A stretch of 64,000 nucleotides of DNA from Branchipolynoe longqiensis (taxonomy: Eukaryota > Annelida > Polychaeta > Phyllodocida > Polynoidae): the NCBI GenBank assembly GCA_030323885.1, contig CM059186.1, positions 146,180,810-146,244,809 on the forward strand, in the 5' to 3' direction. The translations under genes and the position numbers were made by a program. The notes beneath the pieces were generated by a model. The model made no database searches. It saw nothing but the letters and a program-made list of their open reading frames with translations, and was not told the origin of the DNA. Shown one piece after another: positions 11,584 to 22,008 of the stretch (positions within the stretch are counted from its first letter, which is position 1; every line of letters starts with the position of its first letter).

Positions 11584-12304
11584 AAGGGGCTGTCACATTA
11601 TGACGCATCGTGCCAATGTACGCCGGCATATGTGATTATTGGCCGCTACGTCGGGATATGTTGTCATGCATTATGCATGCGTTAGGTGCTCATTGGTATA
11701 CGCCAATGTACGTCGACATTCGTTGAGATACGGCGTGGCGCATCAGGGGGTCAGCAAAGTTTTGTGCATGTGCAAAACTTTTGATGTACGACAACGTTCG
11801 ACAACGTGTGGATTTTACATCCGCCGTACACTATGTATACGTTAGGCATATGTCAATGTACGTTAAATGTACATTAGACAAATGTTGTTCACTATGTTGC
11901 ACTACGTTGACCTACGTTAAAGGCAGTGGGAAGGTACAGTCTGCATACTGACAACATATGGATAACGTAATCTAACATACGTCTAACATACATCTAACAT
12001 ACGCTTAGCATTTCCCGAGCAGGTCTTGACATATGGTACGTATGAGGTGTAGTTCTGGCGATCGAATACCGTATATAACATTAACTGGCATTCTGCGAAT
12101 GTACCATTAGCATAATACGATAATTTTTTGTCAGGAGGCCCGTTAGCCATATGTTGGTCATACTTTGACCATAAGCTATGTATGCGGTATGTATACGTCC
12201 AACTTTGCTCCCCATGCTGAAAAGTTTGGTTCTTCTCGACGTAAAAAAGTGATTTTATGTGTTCGCCGCGCACTTGCAAGATGCGTCATAATGTGACAGG
12301 GCCT
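11584..12304. mobile_element. Foldback element FB1 (TA-flanked) with 11-bp repeats
   Basis: Long inverted ends: left AAGGGGCTGTCACATTATGA, right (reverse complement) AGGCCCTGTCACATTATGAC, flanked by TA (11582-11583 and 12305-12306). No transposase reading frame. Inside are three 11-bp units TCTAACATACG/A (11971-12003) and scattered TACGTT/ACGTAC palindromes. The TA target recalls mariner-type elements, but the superfamily is unproven. Confidence 0.75.
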
Positions 12305-12306
12305 TA

Positions 12307-12824
12307 AAGGCCCTGTCACATACACATTAGTGGACGTAGTTGAACGTAGTGGAGGCTAACATAGTTGAACGTAGTTGAACGTACCAGCATCCATTCTTGT
12401 CCGTGATGTTAACCTGGTAATAACATGGGTGAGCAGTGAACTTCGATTTAATTTTTGGACATATTCAAAGGAGCAGTACATTAGAGGCTGAATTTTCATC
12501 CGTGATGCTAAGATACTCTAGCATACTCAAGCATACTCTAGCGCACTCTAGCATACTTGGACGAAGCCCTGGTCACATAGACATTAGTGGATGGAGGTGA
12601 ACGTAGTGGAGGCTAATGTAGTTCAACATAGTTGAACGTAGTTGTACATACCAGCATCCTTACCATATCGTATTTATCCATACCGTAGCTTATAATTTAT
12701 CCATACCAAAATCTCCAGTACCGTAACGTATTTCAATGTAGGTTAATGTACTTACACCATGTTTGACCCACGTTAATCTATCCTACGTATCACTACGTCC
12801 ACTAACGGCTATGGGACCAGGGCT
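12307..12824. mobile_element. Foldback element FB2 (TA-flanked), composite, with 10-bp repeats
   Basis: Left end AAGGCCCTGTCACATACACA, right end (reverse complement) AGCCCTGGTCCCATAGCCGT. Flanking TAs are at 12305-12306, shared with FB1, and 12825-12826. A second internal start (GAAGCCCTGGTCACATAGAC, near 12563) makes it composite; FB3 has the same architecture. It carries 10-bp units GCATACTCTA (12515-12556) and single GTTGAACGTA motifs. Confidence 0.75.
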
Positions 12825-13327
12825 TAAGTCTATATATTTGTGTTGCTAGGCACATTTGAAACTCTATGAGCTGGTTCAATTGATCAACAAGCATCATTGA
12901 TGGCTGAGGGGGAAAAAAGCAACATCAGTATCTATTGGGGATTCCACATATTTATTGTAATTACCAACTCTCAATCTAATCATAGCTAACTTGATATGTA
13001 TCACATCGACTCAAATTTAATACTCTAAAAATTAAAACTAGATTCCGCCTTTGGAGATAGGTGGCTTGCATTCTGCTGAGTCACATTTCAATAAAAGTCG
13101 GAACCATTCCCAGATGTCTCGAGTCTGATTTCTACGTTTTAATAAGCAGGCGGGACACTGCATTGCGATAACTGGAAGTCCGAGGTGTTATGTCACAAAG
13201 GATATTCGCTTCTTTGTTTTTAGATTAGTTCTACTTTTTGACATAAGAACTATTTTCTCATACTTTAAAACTTGTGTTTGTTTATTACTCAACCAACACA
13301 GCACAGCGTAATTAGAACATTTTGTAT
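12825..13327. other. Unassigned spacer
   Basis: AT-rich; nothing recognised. Confidence 0.35.
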
Positions 13328-13590
13328 GCCTGTTTGTGGGAGTTTTACGTCCTGGTAACATCTAAGTTCATATTAAGATGGGTACTAAATTGTGACAGTG
13401 CACACTCATGGTGACTTTATAGTGCTGCTCCACTGGGAGACCAGGCAGCTGGCACCATGACCTGATATCCTACTCAGTCACATTATCCTGACACTGAGCA
13501 AACCAGTCCTTGCCCTATCCTAATAATGACATGCACCAGGCTAGGAAGCGACAAGTATCAATTTTGTAAGTCATTGGTTTGACTCAATTT
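13328..13590 (-). mobile_element. SINE-A copy, head missing
   Basis: Reverse-oriented SINE-A: begins at the tail side (GTTTGTGGGAGTTTTACGTC) and runs to AAGTCATTGGTTTGACTCAA. The tRNA-like head is absent. Confidence 0.8.
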
Positions 13591-13999
13591 TGAGTGATCA
13601 GTAATATATATAACGGTCATTAAAGACCGACCGTTCTTTAATCAAACAAAAACCTGAGACGAGCTTAGTTGTAAATGGCGGGAACCAGGCTACTTGCAGT
13701 ACCGGAACCGAACCACACACCCCTCATTTTAGATCCACACTGTGCAGAATTCCGTTAACAAAATCTATAAAAAAAGATGTGGCTGTATACTGTAAAAGTA
13801 CAACGTCTGAACACTTTGACTTCTGGATACTGAATGCTTTATTCACCGTCAAGGGCTCTGAACCACTGGCTAAACTTTCCATGACGTCATCTCATTAATG
13901 ACTGGGTCCCATTGTGCATCTCATTAGCATCTCATTAGCATATATTACATATACCTTTCCCGCCGATAACATATTTACAATGCCAAGAGTATTCTTAGC

Positions 14000-14358
14000 T
14001 TAAAATTGCATAGTCCGATGGTTTAGAATTTCTGTCATTTTCTGAGATAAACATATTAAGTTGATCGTTATCATCTATATTACTTTAGTTGGAAGTAACT
14101 TTTATTTTAACTGGCTAACTTTTGAGATATTAGAAATGCAAATGTGCAAAATAAAATTTGGCAAGCATGCCAAAACTCTTTCCCCATAGGCTTCTGCAAT
14201 AACAGGTTCTATTAAATTGACTCAGTATCCCTAACTATGCAGCGACAAATGTTTAATAAGTGCACCAGTATCTAAGTTAGATATGGAGAATCAGATCTAG
14301 ATAATTGTTTTGGTTATATAATGAAAATTTGATATTTTCATCGGACTATTTAGCTGTA
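14000..14358 (+). mobile_element. MITE-A copy, about 360 bp
   Basis: Starts TTAAAATTGCATAGTCCGAT and ends TTCATCGGACTATTTAGCTG. The right-hand TTAA is mutated. The internal sequence aligns throughout with the 2155 and 47826 copies, for example TGATATTAGAAATGCAAATG-like and CAATAACAGGTTCTATTAAA blocks. Confidence 0.75.
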
Positions 14359-14613
14359 TGGGTAAGGAAATGAGAGATCTCTACGATAGCGATGGCGTGG
14401 CTGGAATTCTCATTCAGTATAAGTCGCTTATGGAAGGGGAGCACGGAGAAAAAAAAGGCGATATTGTATGCCAGAGAGATCAGGTGGCATTAGCGCGCTA
14501 CTAATTCTCAATTAAGTTAGACTTGGAGGGAAGGAGGCGGCAGCCGCAGTGCATGCCGGGAACTGGCTGCGTTCAGACCAGCCTAGACACATCGCTGTCA
14601 CGAGGCGGGCTCA

Positions 14614-14765
14614 CCGGACGCAGTGGCTGAATCGGTAGAACGCAGGCTGCCCGTGCGGAAGGTCGGGAGTTGGGACCCCGGTCGAGTCACACCAATGACT
14701 TACAAAATTAATACTTGTCGCTAACCTAGACTGGTGCTCCGGCATTGCTAGGATAGGGCAAGCTG
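14614..14765 (+). mobile_element. SINE-A 5' half
   Basis: tRNA-like head CCGGACGCAGTGGCTGAATC with B-box region GGTCGGGAGTTGGGACCCC, continuing to GGATAGGGCAAGCTGG and then breaking off. GAGGCGGGCTCA just before it is repeated inverted just after it, near 14820. Confidence 0.75.
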
Positions 14766-14838
14766 GAGATGAAGCTGTCCTTGCAAAGATGGCAGTCGCA
14801 CATCACAGTGGGGGACGCTGAGCCCGCCTCTTTGTTTG

Positions 14839-15178
14839 CTTTGTTTGTTGGAGGTTTACATCCTGGCAACATCTAAGGTCATATCAGGGCAGGTACCGAT
14901 TTGTGAAAGTGCACACTGATGGCGACTCTATAAATATAATGCTGACCCATTGGAAGACCAAGCTGCAAACACCATGACCTGATTTCTCAATCAGTCACAT
15001 TATCCTGATACTAAGCTAACCCTGTCCTTGCCTTATCCTAGTAATGCCGAGTGCCAGGCTATGTAGCGACAAGCAAAATAAGTTTTGTAAGTCGTCGCTT
15101 AGAGTCGACCAGGAATCGAATTCCCAACCTTCCGCACCGGAAGCCAGCACTCTTACAGATTGAGCCACTGCATCCGCT
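14839..15178 (-). mobile_element. SINE-A copy, near full length
   Basis: Reverse orientation, from the TTTGTTTGTTGGAGGTTTAC tail to the head (GAATTCCCAACCTTCCGCAC and GATTGAGCCACTGCATCCGC). It faces the 14614 copy. Confidence 0.85.
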
Positions 15179-15870
15179 TTCTGTGAGTAAGACATTTATA
15201 TGTCTTCACCGGATCTCTAAGAAGAATATATATAATAGATATAATATATATATCTATATGTACATATATTTATAGATACATAAATTACATCATGATGTCC
15301 CTGATTCGATAGCATTGTGAATATACTAACATTGACTGGTTTTAATAGGCATATGCATCCATCAAAGTAAGTTAGCTAATTTAAACGCGCTATGCATTTA
15401 AAAAGCATGGACATCCATTAACCATTAAGTTACTGTCTTCTCTGTTTCATAATCAATCATAATTCATCAGCCAGTTGCACCTACACGTGCTGCCATACAG
15501 GCACACATCATCAATTATTCTGGATACTCTCGCCTCGCATTGAAAAACAGTGACTTTAGAAAATGTAATTAAAAAAAGTCTAATGGATCGCTACAGTTCA
15601 TGACCATGATATATCATATTCTCTATGGATACGACTCTGGGGCTAGTTCCCGCCGACAGGACGTACGGTACCGATACCTCAGTATGACGTAGGGGGGTGT
15701 TTTACTAAGAATCTCGTGGTATATCCGTTAAATAATTAATCAACAGCACTGTATTGATTGATATTCATATATGAGTGCAAATATGTACATACGTACGTAT
15801 GTATGTATGTAATTATACATTTATTATTGATATGTCTAATGGATCGGCCGCCCAGCAAGTACCCGACAGC
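15179..15870. other. Unassigned spacer
   Basis: AT microsatellites at 15220-15280 and GTATGTACGTACGTATG-type repeats near 15785; otherwise nothing recognised. Confidence 0.35.
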
Positions 15871-15875
15871 TGGGA

Positions 15876-16085
15876 GGGGGGGGGGGGGGGGCGCTCCACC
15901 AATGCGCATGAGGAAATATAGGATGTACATGTTATCCTTGCATTTATACTGGCATAATGCATTATACATCACGTATATTTATATATATTTATATATTATA
16001 TTTACATATGCATTTATATATTATATATTTATATACATTTACTTATACATTTATATATTATATAGTCATAGTTATATATCAATCA
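15876..16085. repeat. Poly-G run and AT microsatellite
   Basis: A run of about 18 G at 15875-15892, then imperfect TATATTTATACATTTATA repeats at 15970-16080. Confidence 0.75.
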
Positions 16086-16091
16086 CAAATA

Positions 16092-16306
16092 ACCAGACGG
16101 GATGGCCGAATGAGTTAGAGTGTCCGTCTCCCGTGTTGGTAGATCGTGTGATCGTGGGTTCGAATCCTGGTCGAGTCAAACCAATGACGTAAAATTGATA
16201 CTTGTCGCTTCGTAGCCAGACTATTAGGATAGGGCAAGGAGCAGTGGAATGAGGAAGACCAGTCGTTTGCGACTGCAATTTCCGCTACTTAATCAACTAA
16301 TGTACC
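16092..16306 (+). mobile_element. Chimeric SINE: SINE-A head with class-2 hairpin tail
   Basis: Head CCAGACGGGATGGCCGAATG, B box GGGTTCGAATCCTGG, and the SINE-A core through ATTAGGATAGGGCAAGG. It then switches to AGCAGTGGAATGAGGAAGAC plus CAGTCG-TTTG-CGACTG and ATCAACTAATGTACC instead of the usual SINE-A 3' half. The same chimera is at 35185 and, reversed, at 33706. Confidence 0.8.
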
Positions 16307-16424
16307 CCCCCAAAAAAGCATTAAAATAGATATTATACATTTATTTATACATTTATTTCTATATAATTATGCACTTATATATGTAGTATATATTTACATT
16401 TGTATACTGATCTGGTTATATGAC

Positions 16425-16640
16425 ACTACTGTACCATATTGTTAGGGAACTTTTGGGTTTTAGAATTTCATTGTGTTACATGGTGCAAATTGTCTATTCA
16501 ACAGGTATTGTACACCTTATTCTATATACCTTTTGTGTAAATAACCCTGAATTGAAAAATGGCTGGAAGACCAGTGCTTCGGCACTGACAAAAGATTTAT
16601 TCAGCAGAATAAACATATTTACCAAAAAAAAAAAAAAAAA
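16425..16640 (+). mobile_element. LINE 3' end, class-1 hairpin tail
   Basis: About 200 bp nearly identical to 41400-41620. Landmarks are GGAACTTTTGGGTTTTAGAA, TTTTGTGTAAATAACCCTGA, and the hairpin CAGTGC-TTCG-GCACTG (16572-16587), followed by CAGAATAAACATATTTACC and poly(A). The hairpin has a UUCG tetraloop, an exceptionally stable RNA loop. It is probably the 3' UTR end of a CR1/L2-like LINE. Confidence 0.75.
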
Positions 16641-16689
16641 TACAGCTACATATTTACATATTTATTTATGTACATCTTTACAGGTATAG

Positions 16690-17930
16690 TAGTCCGTGAT
16701 GAGCCCCACTACCACATGGTGGTGGTTGTGACGACACTGACCTCTGTTTGCTAAGAAGTAACAACAGCTGGCAACGTTAGTAGCAGGAACAGTCGCTAGG
16801 GTAGACTGTTCCACCCGTTGCTCGTGGCCACCCCCGAGGGAAGTCATGTGCTACCCGACGGAGAAGTGACAGGTCATCCCTGTTTTGTTTTGGGCATGGC
16901 GGGAAAAAGCAGGGTTCTGTGCACCCAACCCGCGGTCATACCCCCTTCTGAGTCTCCCTAAGAATGGGCAACGAGTGACTCGCTGCCTTTTTCGCGTACG
17001 ACTCAGTTCACGTATGAAACTTATTTTGTAGGTGGCTCACTCGGCCTAAGGGCATTCTGTGCCACTTTCCCGTGAATATCTGTTGTTCTTGTCAGGAGGG
17101 GCCGGAGCGCCGCGTTTGTCCAAGGTTGACCTATGTAAAGACTGAGCCTACATAAAGCCACATGTTTGTCCAAAGTCTGACATATGAAAAGACTGAGTCT
17201 ACATAAAACCCCACATTCGTCCAAAGCTATCAAAAGAGGCGGGACCGATTGGCGGAGGCTGCATAGGTGTCATTGCAGGAGAGTAACAACAGTAGTTACC
17301 GGCATTTATTAATTTATGCATTTATTTATGTATTTATTTATTTAATTATTTCTATAGTTCACCACGTTGCCTTACGCTACCGCCGATAACCTTCGAACGC
17401 ATTGATAGAGTTGTGACAATACAACATTTATATAGGACGCAACAAAATCCCGAATTTATTTTTGCTGTGTGGAAATCAAGGAATAGACTTTTCTTCTACT
17501 GCATCGACTTTTCTTCTACTGGATGAAGTAACAACCATGGTTTTTGCAGCTGTACATCTGCTTCCCGCCATAGGCACTAGGTGGTGCCATCATTGATCTT
17601 CAGGGTTCTAACCTAATATCTCCAGGTGGCAGCACCAGACAACAGAGGTCAGACGGTCGTCTTCTTTTCTAGTTACAAATCTTCACGCCCGATGGCACCA
17701 CCTGCATGAAACATACTTCATTTCGTTACCACTAGGTGTCTGACCGCTTGACCGATTGACCGATTGACCTCTTGACCATGCCTCGCCTCACCGCACTGCT
17801 CGCACACCCACCAGCTCAAATCTACTCGCACACTCTCACACTCGCGCACCACACACACCTCACCTACCACCAACAAATGTTTTAATTTACAACAGTTCAT
17901 AGATACACTTCATATACATATTTATAGTAT
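16690..17930. other. Mostly unassigned; short tandem repeats
   Basis: Two and a half copies of an approximately 48-bp unit (GTTTGTCCAAAGTCTGACAT...) occupy 17114-17225. GACTTTTCTTCTACTG is duplicated at 17487 and 17507, and TTTATTTATG repeats lie at 17305-17350. No gene supported. Confidence 0.5.
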
Positions 17931-17934
17931 ACAA

Positions 17935-18500
17935 TTATTTTTTTATTTAGAATAGTTCTTGGACACAGAGATTTGGTACAGAAGGCTTTTGCTCACCGAA
18001 ATATACAGAAGGTACAGAAGGGGTGGGGAGTAGAAACGTGTTTATATAATTCCATATGGGCAACTACGAAATACACTCTGAGAGCAAAATATAGTAAACA
18101 ATTATTTGTTTATTTAGAATAGTTCTTGTATACATAGAGATTTGGTACAGAAGGCTTTTGCTCAACGAAATATATATTTAATTCATATATACACATCTGT
18201 AATTTAGAATTCATATATACACATATAATTCATATATACACATATTTACACACAAAATACCTGTCGCCTTTTGCTCAGTCTCTTGTGCACAGATATCACC
18301 GAGATTTGGTACAGAAGGCTTTTGCTCACCGAAATATATATTTAATTCATATATACACCTCTGTAATTTAGAATTGATAATTAATTCATATACACACATA
18401 TTTACACACAAAATACCTGTCGCCTTTTGCTCAGTCTCTTGTGCACAGATATCACCGAGATTTGGTACAGAAGGCTTTTGCTCAATTGCTCAGACATAAT
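17935..18500. repeat. Complex tandem repeat, GAGATTTGGTACAGAAGGCT units
   Basis: GAGATTTGGTACAGAAGGCT followed by TTTGCTCA occurs four times (about 17968, 18137, 18300, 18458). The longer unit of about 155 bp, including AAATACCTGTCGCCTTTTGC, is repeated head to tail at 18140-18450. It leads directly into the hairpin array that follows. Confidence 0.8.
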
Positions 18501-18576
18501 CACACACTATATACAAATAATACATATAAACAACTAAATAAGTTGATCGGTCACTCCATATAGCAATTGATCGACA

Positions 18577-19338
18577 AGCAGTAGAAGGTGAGCATTAGAC
18601 GGTGAGCAGTAGAAGGTTTAAAACCCAACCAGGAGTTAGACCATCTACTGCTCAACATCTAATGCTCACCGTCTACTGCTAACATACACCGAAATCAACA
18701 ATATTACACACATAATTTCCTAAGTTCATTGGTATTTCATCACATCATACTGGTACAGTTATTTTGCTCGACAAGCAGTAGAAGGTGAGCATTAGACAGT
18801 GAGCAGTAGAAGGTTTAAAACACAACCAGCCAGGAGTTAGACCATCTACTGCTCAACATCTAATGCTCACCGTCTACTGCTAACAATAAACATCACATCA
18901 TGCTAACATACACCGAAATCAACAAACACACACTATATACAATTAATACACAAATTTAGACACATAATTTCATTAATTCATTGCTCAGTTACACCTCACT
19001 CCATATAGTAATACTTCATATAGTAATACTTCACATACACTATTGCTCATCACATCATACTGGTACGGTTATCTTGCTCGACAAGCAGTAGAAGGTGAGC
19101 ATTAGACAGTGAGCAGTAGAAGGTTTAAAACACAACCAGCCAGGAGTTAGACCATCTACTGCTCAACATCTACTGCTCACCGTCTACTGCTCACAATAAA
19201 CATCACAATGGTACATTGATTTGCTCGACAAGCAGTAGAAGGTGAGCATTAGACAGTGAGCAGTAGAAGGTTTAAAACACAACCAGCCAGGAGTTAGACC
19301 ATCTACTGCTCAACATCTAATGCTCACCGTCTACTGCT
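18577..19338. repeat. Array of four long near-identical hairpins
   Basis: Each unit has a 40-bp 5' arm (AGCAGTAGAAGGTGAGCATT...), a 24-28 nt loop (TTTAAAAC...CAGGAGTTAGA) and a complementary 40-bp 3' arm (...TGCTCACCGTCTACTGCT). Units: 18577-18680, 18774-18881, 19084-19191, 19231-19338. In the first, 36 of 40 arm positions pair. Most units are preceded by TTGCTCGAC. RNA from either strand would form long hairpins; function unknown. Confidence 0.85.
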
Positions 19339-19680
19339 AACAGACACCAAAATATTAAAACCACACCCACCACACACGAGACAAACCGCTTGGTACACAT
19401 TTTCAATAAAAAATAGACGTTTTGCACTGCGCGTAACGGCAAACTCAATGCATTGTCACTGGCCTTGGCCAATCTTAAACTTTTGAAACTAATACTGGTC
19501 AAATTGAAACAGTAACAAAATGAGGACGTAGATAAATATGTGCTCTAGGGCATGCAACCAAGACTTAAATTGTAGCTAGAAATCCATCCTTTTGGCGACC
19601 TGAAACGTAACACATACTACAAAGCTAGCGTTATCATCCTTGCCGAACACATTCACGGTGATCGGCAGTATTCACACATA

Positions 19681-20124
19681 CTAGCTAGACATAGCATTGA
19701 CAATTTCGAAACATAACATGCGTGTATAAAAGTAAATACCTTCATCAATCGGTTGGACTTGTGGTTGACATTGAGGTTCACGTTGGGGTTCAGGTTCAGG
19801 TTCAGGTTCAGGTTCAGGTTCAGGTGCAGGTGCAGGTGCAGGTGCAGGTGCAGGTGCAGGTTCCGCTTCAGGTTCCGCTTCAGCTGGAGCAGGAGCAGGA
19901 GCTGGAGCTGGAGCTGGAGCCTCAAGTGGAGCTAGAATTCGGGCTTGAGCTTGAGCACGGGCTATAGCTTGGACTTGAACGATTCTCTCTGCAATTGTGC
20001 CCCTAGTACGAATAGGTTCACGACGATAGTAACTGGTTTCCCTCCCATTGACAATCCGTGTATGGCGCACTAGTTGGGTTGGTCGGGGATTCGATCTCCA
20101 ACCAATGTTGTTAATACGACGCAT
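19681..20124 (-). CDS. Candidate first exon, Ala-Pro/Glu-Pro repeat protein, unrecognised
   Basis: A 147-codon open frame starting at the ATG at 20122-20124. The N-terminal third (MRRINNIGWRSNPRPTQLVR...) is compositionally normal and basic. It is followed by QAQAR and a tract of AP, EP and EAEP dipeptides encoded by GCACCT/GAACCT hexamers (about 19790-19920). Near the end, GATGAAG|GTATTTACT resembles a splice donor (exon end about 19740), so the last residues may be intronic. A possible acceptor lies near 19500 before a hydrophobic stretch. No family is recognised. It could instead be chance coding of a microsatellite; the non-repetitive N-terminus is the main argument for a gene. Confidence 0.35.
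   Translation of the reverse strand: MRRINNIGWRSNPRPTQLVRHTRIVNGRETSYYRREPIRTRGTIAERIVQVQAIARAQAQARILAPLEAPAPAPAPAPAPAEAEPEAEPAPAPAPAPAPAPEPEPEPEPEPEPQREPQCQPQVQPIDEGIYFYTRMLCFEIVNAMSS
19785..19920. repeat. Hexanucleotide array GGTTCA / GGTGCA
   Basis: Perfect to near-perfect hexamers, first GGTTCA then GGTGCA, then GGAGCT-like units. All are in frame with the candidate exon, so length changes add or remove dipeptides without shifting the frame. Confidence 0.85.
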
Positions 20125-21735
20125 TGTGATTGCGATGGCGACAGAGGCAGCACTAACTCGTGTCTAGTGCCCCACAAGATATATATCAGTCCTGTTAAAC
20201 AAAGGACCACTTCATTTCAAATCGACCAATCAGAAGCCCGTCAGCCACGCTGTCCTGGTGGGATAACCTAAATTAACAATAAAAGATTTATTGCGTAACG
20301 ACCAACCGCCGAAACGCCCGGTGTCGCAGTTTCCGCCGTTCAATAAATTTTTCGGTGCGCATCATCAGTAACCTTATAAATTGAATAGAATGTTTTGGGT
20401 ACGGATGTTTTCTGTATGTGTACCAACCGATTTGTTTCGAGATGCTGAGGTTTTAGAGATTTGTCACTTTTCGGTAGGGAGAATGCTCAAGTCCATGGAA
20501 AATGCATTTTTAGTGTTGCCGTTCCTCGGCGTAATGGCGGACGGTCTCAATTGCCACACCGGGCAAGCCGGGCACCGGCGCATTTAATTCGAGGGGGGAG
20601 GGTGTGTGTGTGTGTGGGGGGGGGGGGTCCGGGGACCGGCGAGCTGTGCTGGGCTGATATAATCTGATATAATCTGAACAAATATACTTTGATTTAGATT
20701 AATTATCTAGAAATTTGGAGCAACTCTGTCAAATCCAATGTTTAAGTAGGCACTTCGCCATACAACATTCAAATTATTGAAGCTAATGTTTTGCACTGCG
20801 CGTTAAATGCACTGCGCGTTAAATATAGTTTATGTTTTATTTGGACGAATGCTACTAAAGGAGAATCGTTGCGCATATTCAATTCAATCAATTCTTTTAT
20901 TTTAACTCTCTGCAAGGTATGTTTACAATAAATTGAGGTGATACAATAAATGCATACAAATTCCTTACAGACAGAAAGCTGGTCTCCATGATGTGAATGA
21001 ACAAGTGATGACAATAGCAAATGAGTAAACTTAAGCTACATTTTTAACTAATGATTATGATGAGATACTGATGGATTCAGGTACTTACATGCAGTATCAG
21101 TAGTTATTTTGCATTTATGTTAATAGGGGTATTATATATATTCTTTACTGGTAATCGATTTAGTATGCATTGAGATAGCTTATCTTTAGCACTAAAAAGT
21201 TAATTGTACGCTATCAGGTGTACTCGGAAAACAGGGCTCGATTAGGAAAGAAATGCGATCAAGCAAATCGGGTCAGATACGAATTACACAGTTTCTCACG
21301 TTATTCTGCCGCCCATAAATAAAACAACCCTCACCCCCACCGACACCATCGACCAAGGTCTTGCCGTGGTACGCGTTGTACCGGATATTAATCGGTTAAC
21401 AGAAATTACAACAACATACTATTTGAGAGATAATGTAGTCTAGTCTAGTCCATATTGTTAAATAAAATATAGGTGGGGATATCAGTTTGTCGGGAGCACA
21501 TTACCAAATACAGACTTCATAAATCAAGAGTCGCAGAAAATGAATATTTTCGGGTTTGTGTCATTATAGTGTTTAAGTGTAACTCGGACTGCTTTGATAA
21601 GGAGCTGAGGTAAAGCGATGAAAGTAAAGATAAGGGGACGGTAATTGCGTTTCCGTAAAGAGCATGTAGGTCACATTCGAATACAGCTAAATACTTTATT
21701 TATGCATCAGGTTCGTTTTGTGGTAATTAGCATCT
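20125..21735. other. Unassigned; possible upstream region of the candidate exon
   Basis: No supported gene. A GT repeat and a run of G lie at 20602-20627. GCACTGCGCGTTAAAT is directly repeated at 20795-20826, and a variant (GCACTGCGCGTAACG) occurs at 19424 near the hairpin array. Confidence 0.35.
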
Positions 21736-21739
21736 GACA

Positions 21740-22008
21740 TTATCATCATCATCATGCTGTCGGTCGCGAAGCGATAAAGACTGCTTTCATTACTTGACTG
21801 CCGCTCTGCATTTATCTGTGCGGTTGTACATTTCATGAAAGCTTTTATGCTGCCACAGTGACATGGTTTTCTGTTTAGGGTTTGCTCCCTTAGCCTTCGG
21901 TTCGGTTCTGTCAAGAACCTGTACCACAAGGCAGTGGTTTACAACTCTGCAAGGCAGGGGCGTCAAACTCCCTGAGGTATTGCTATACCTACAATACCTG
22001 CATACTCG
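21740..22008 (-). mobile_element. LINE-D 3' end with internal deletion
   Basis: Read on the minus strand it shares GCAATACCT...GGGAGTTTGACGCCCCTGCC and GGTACAGGTTCTTGACAGAA with the 40660-41396 copy. It lacks about 450 bp in the middle, then resumes with GCGGCAGTCAAGTAATGAAA and ends in ATG repeats. Confidence 0.65.

Noticed and set aside
18577..19338. CRISPR array, because of regularly recurring palindromic units with GTTTAAAAC
   Set aside because: Units are over 100 bp with 40-bp arms and irregular spacing, the spacers are themselves repeated, and the context is eukaryotic.
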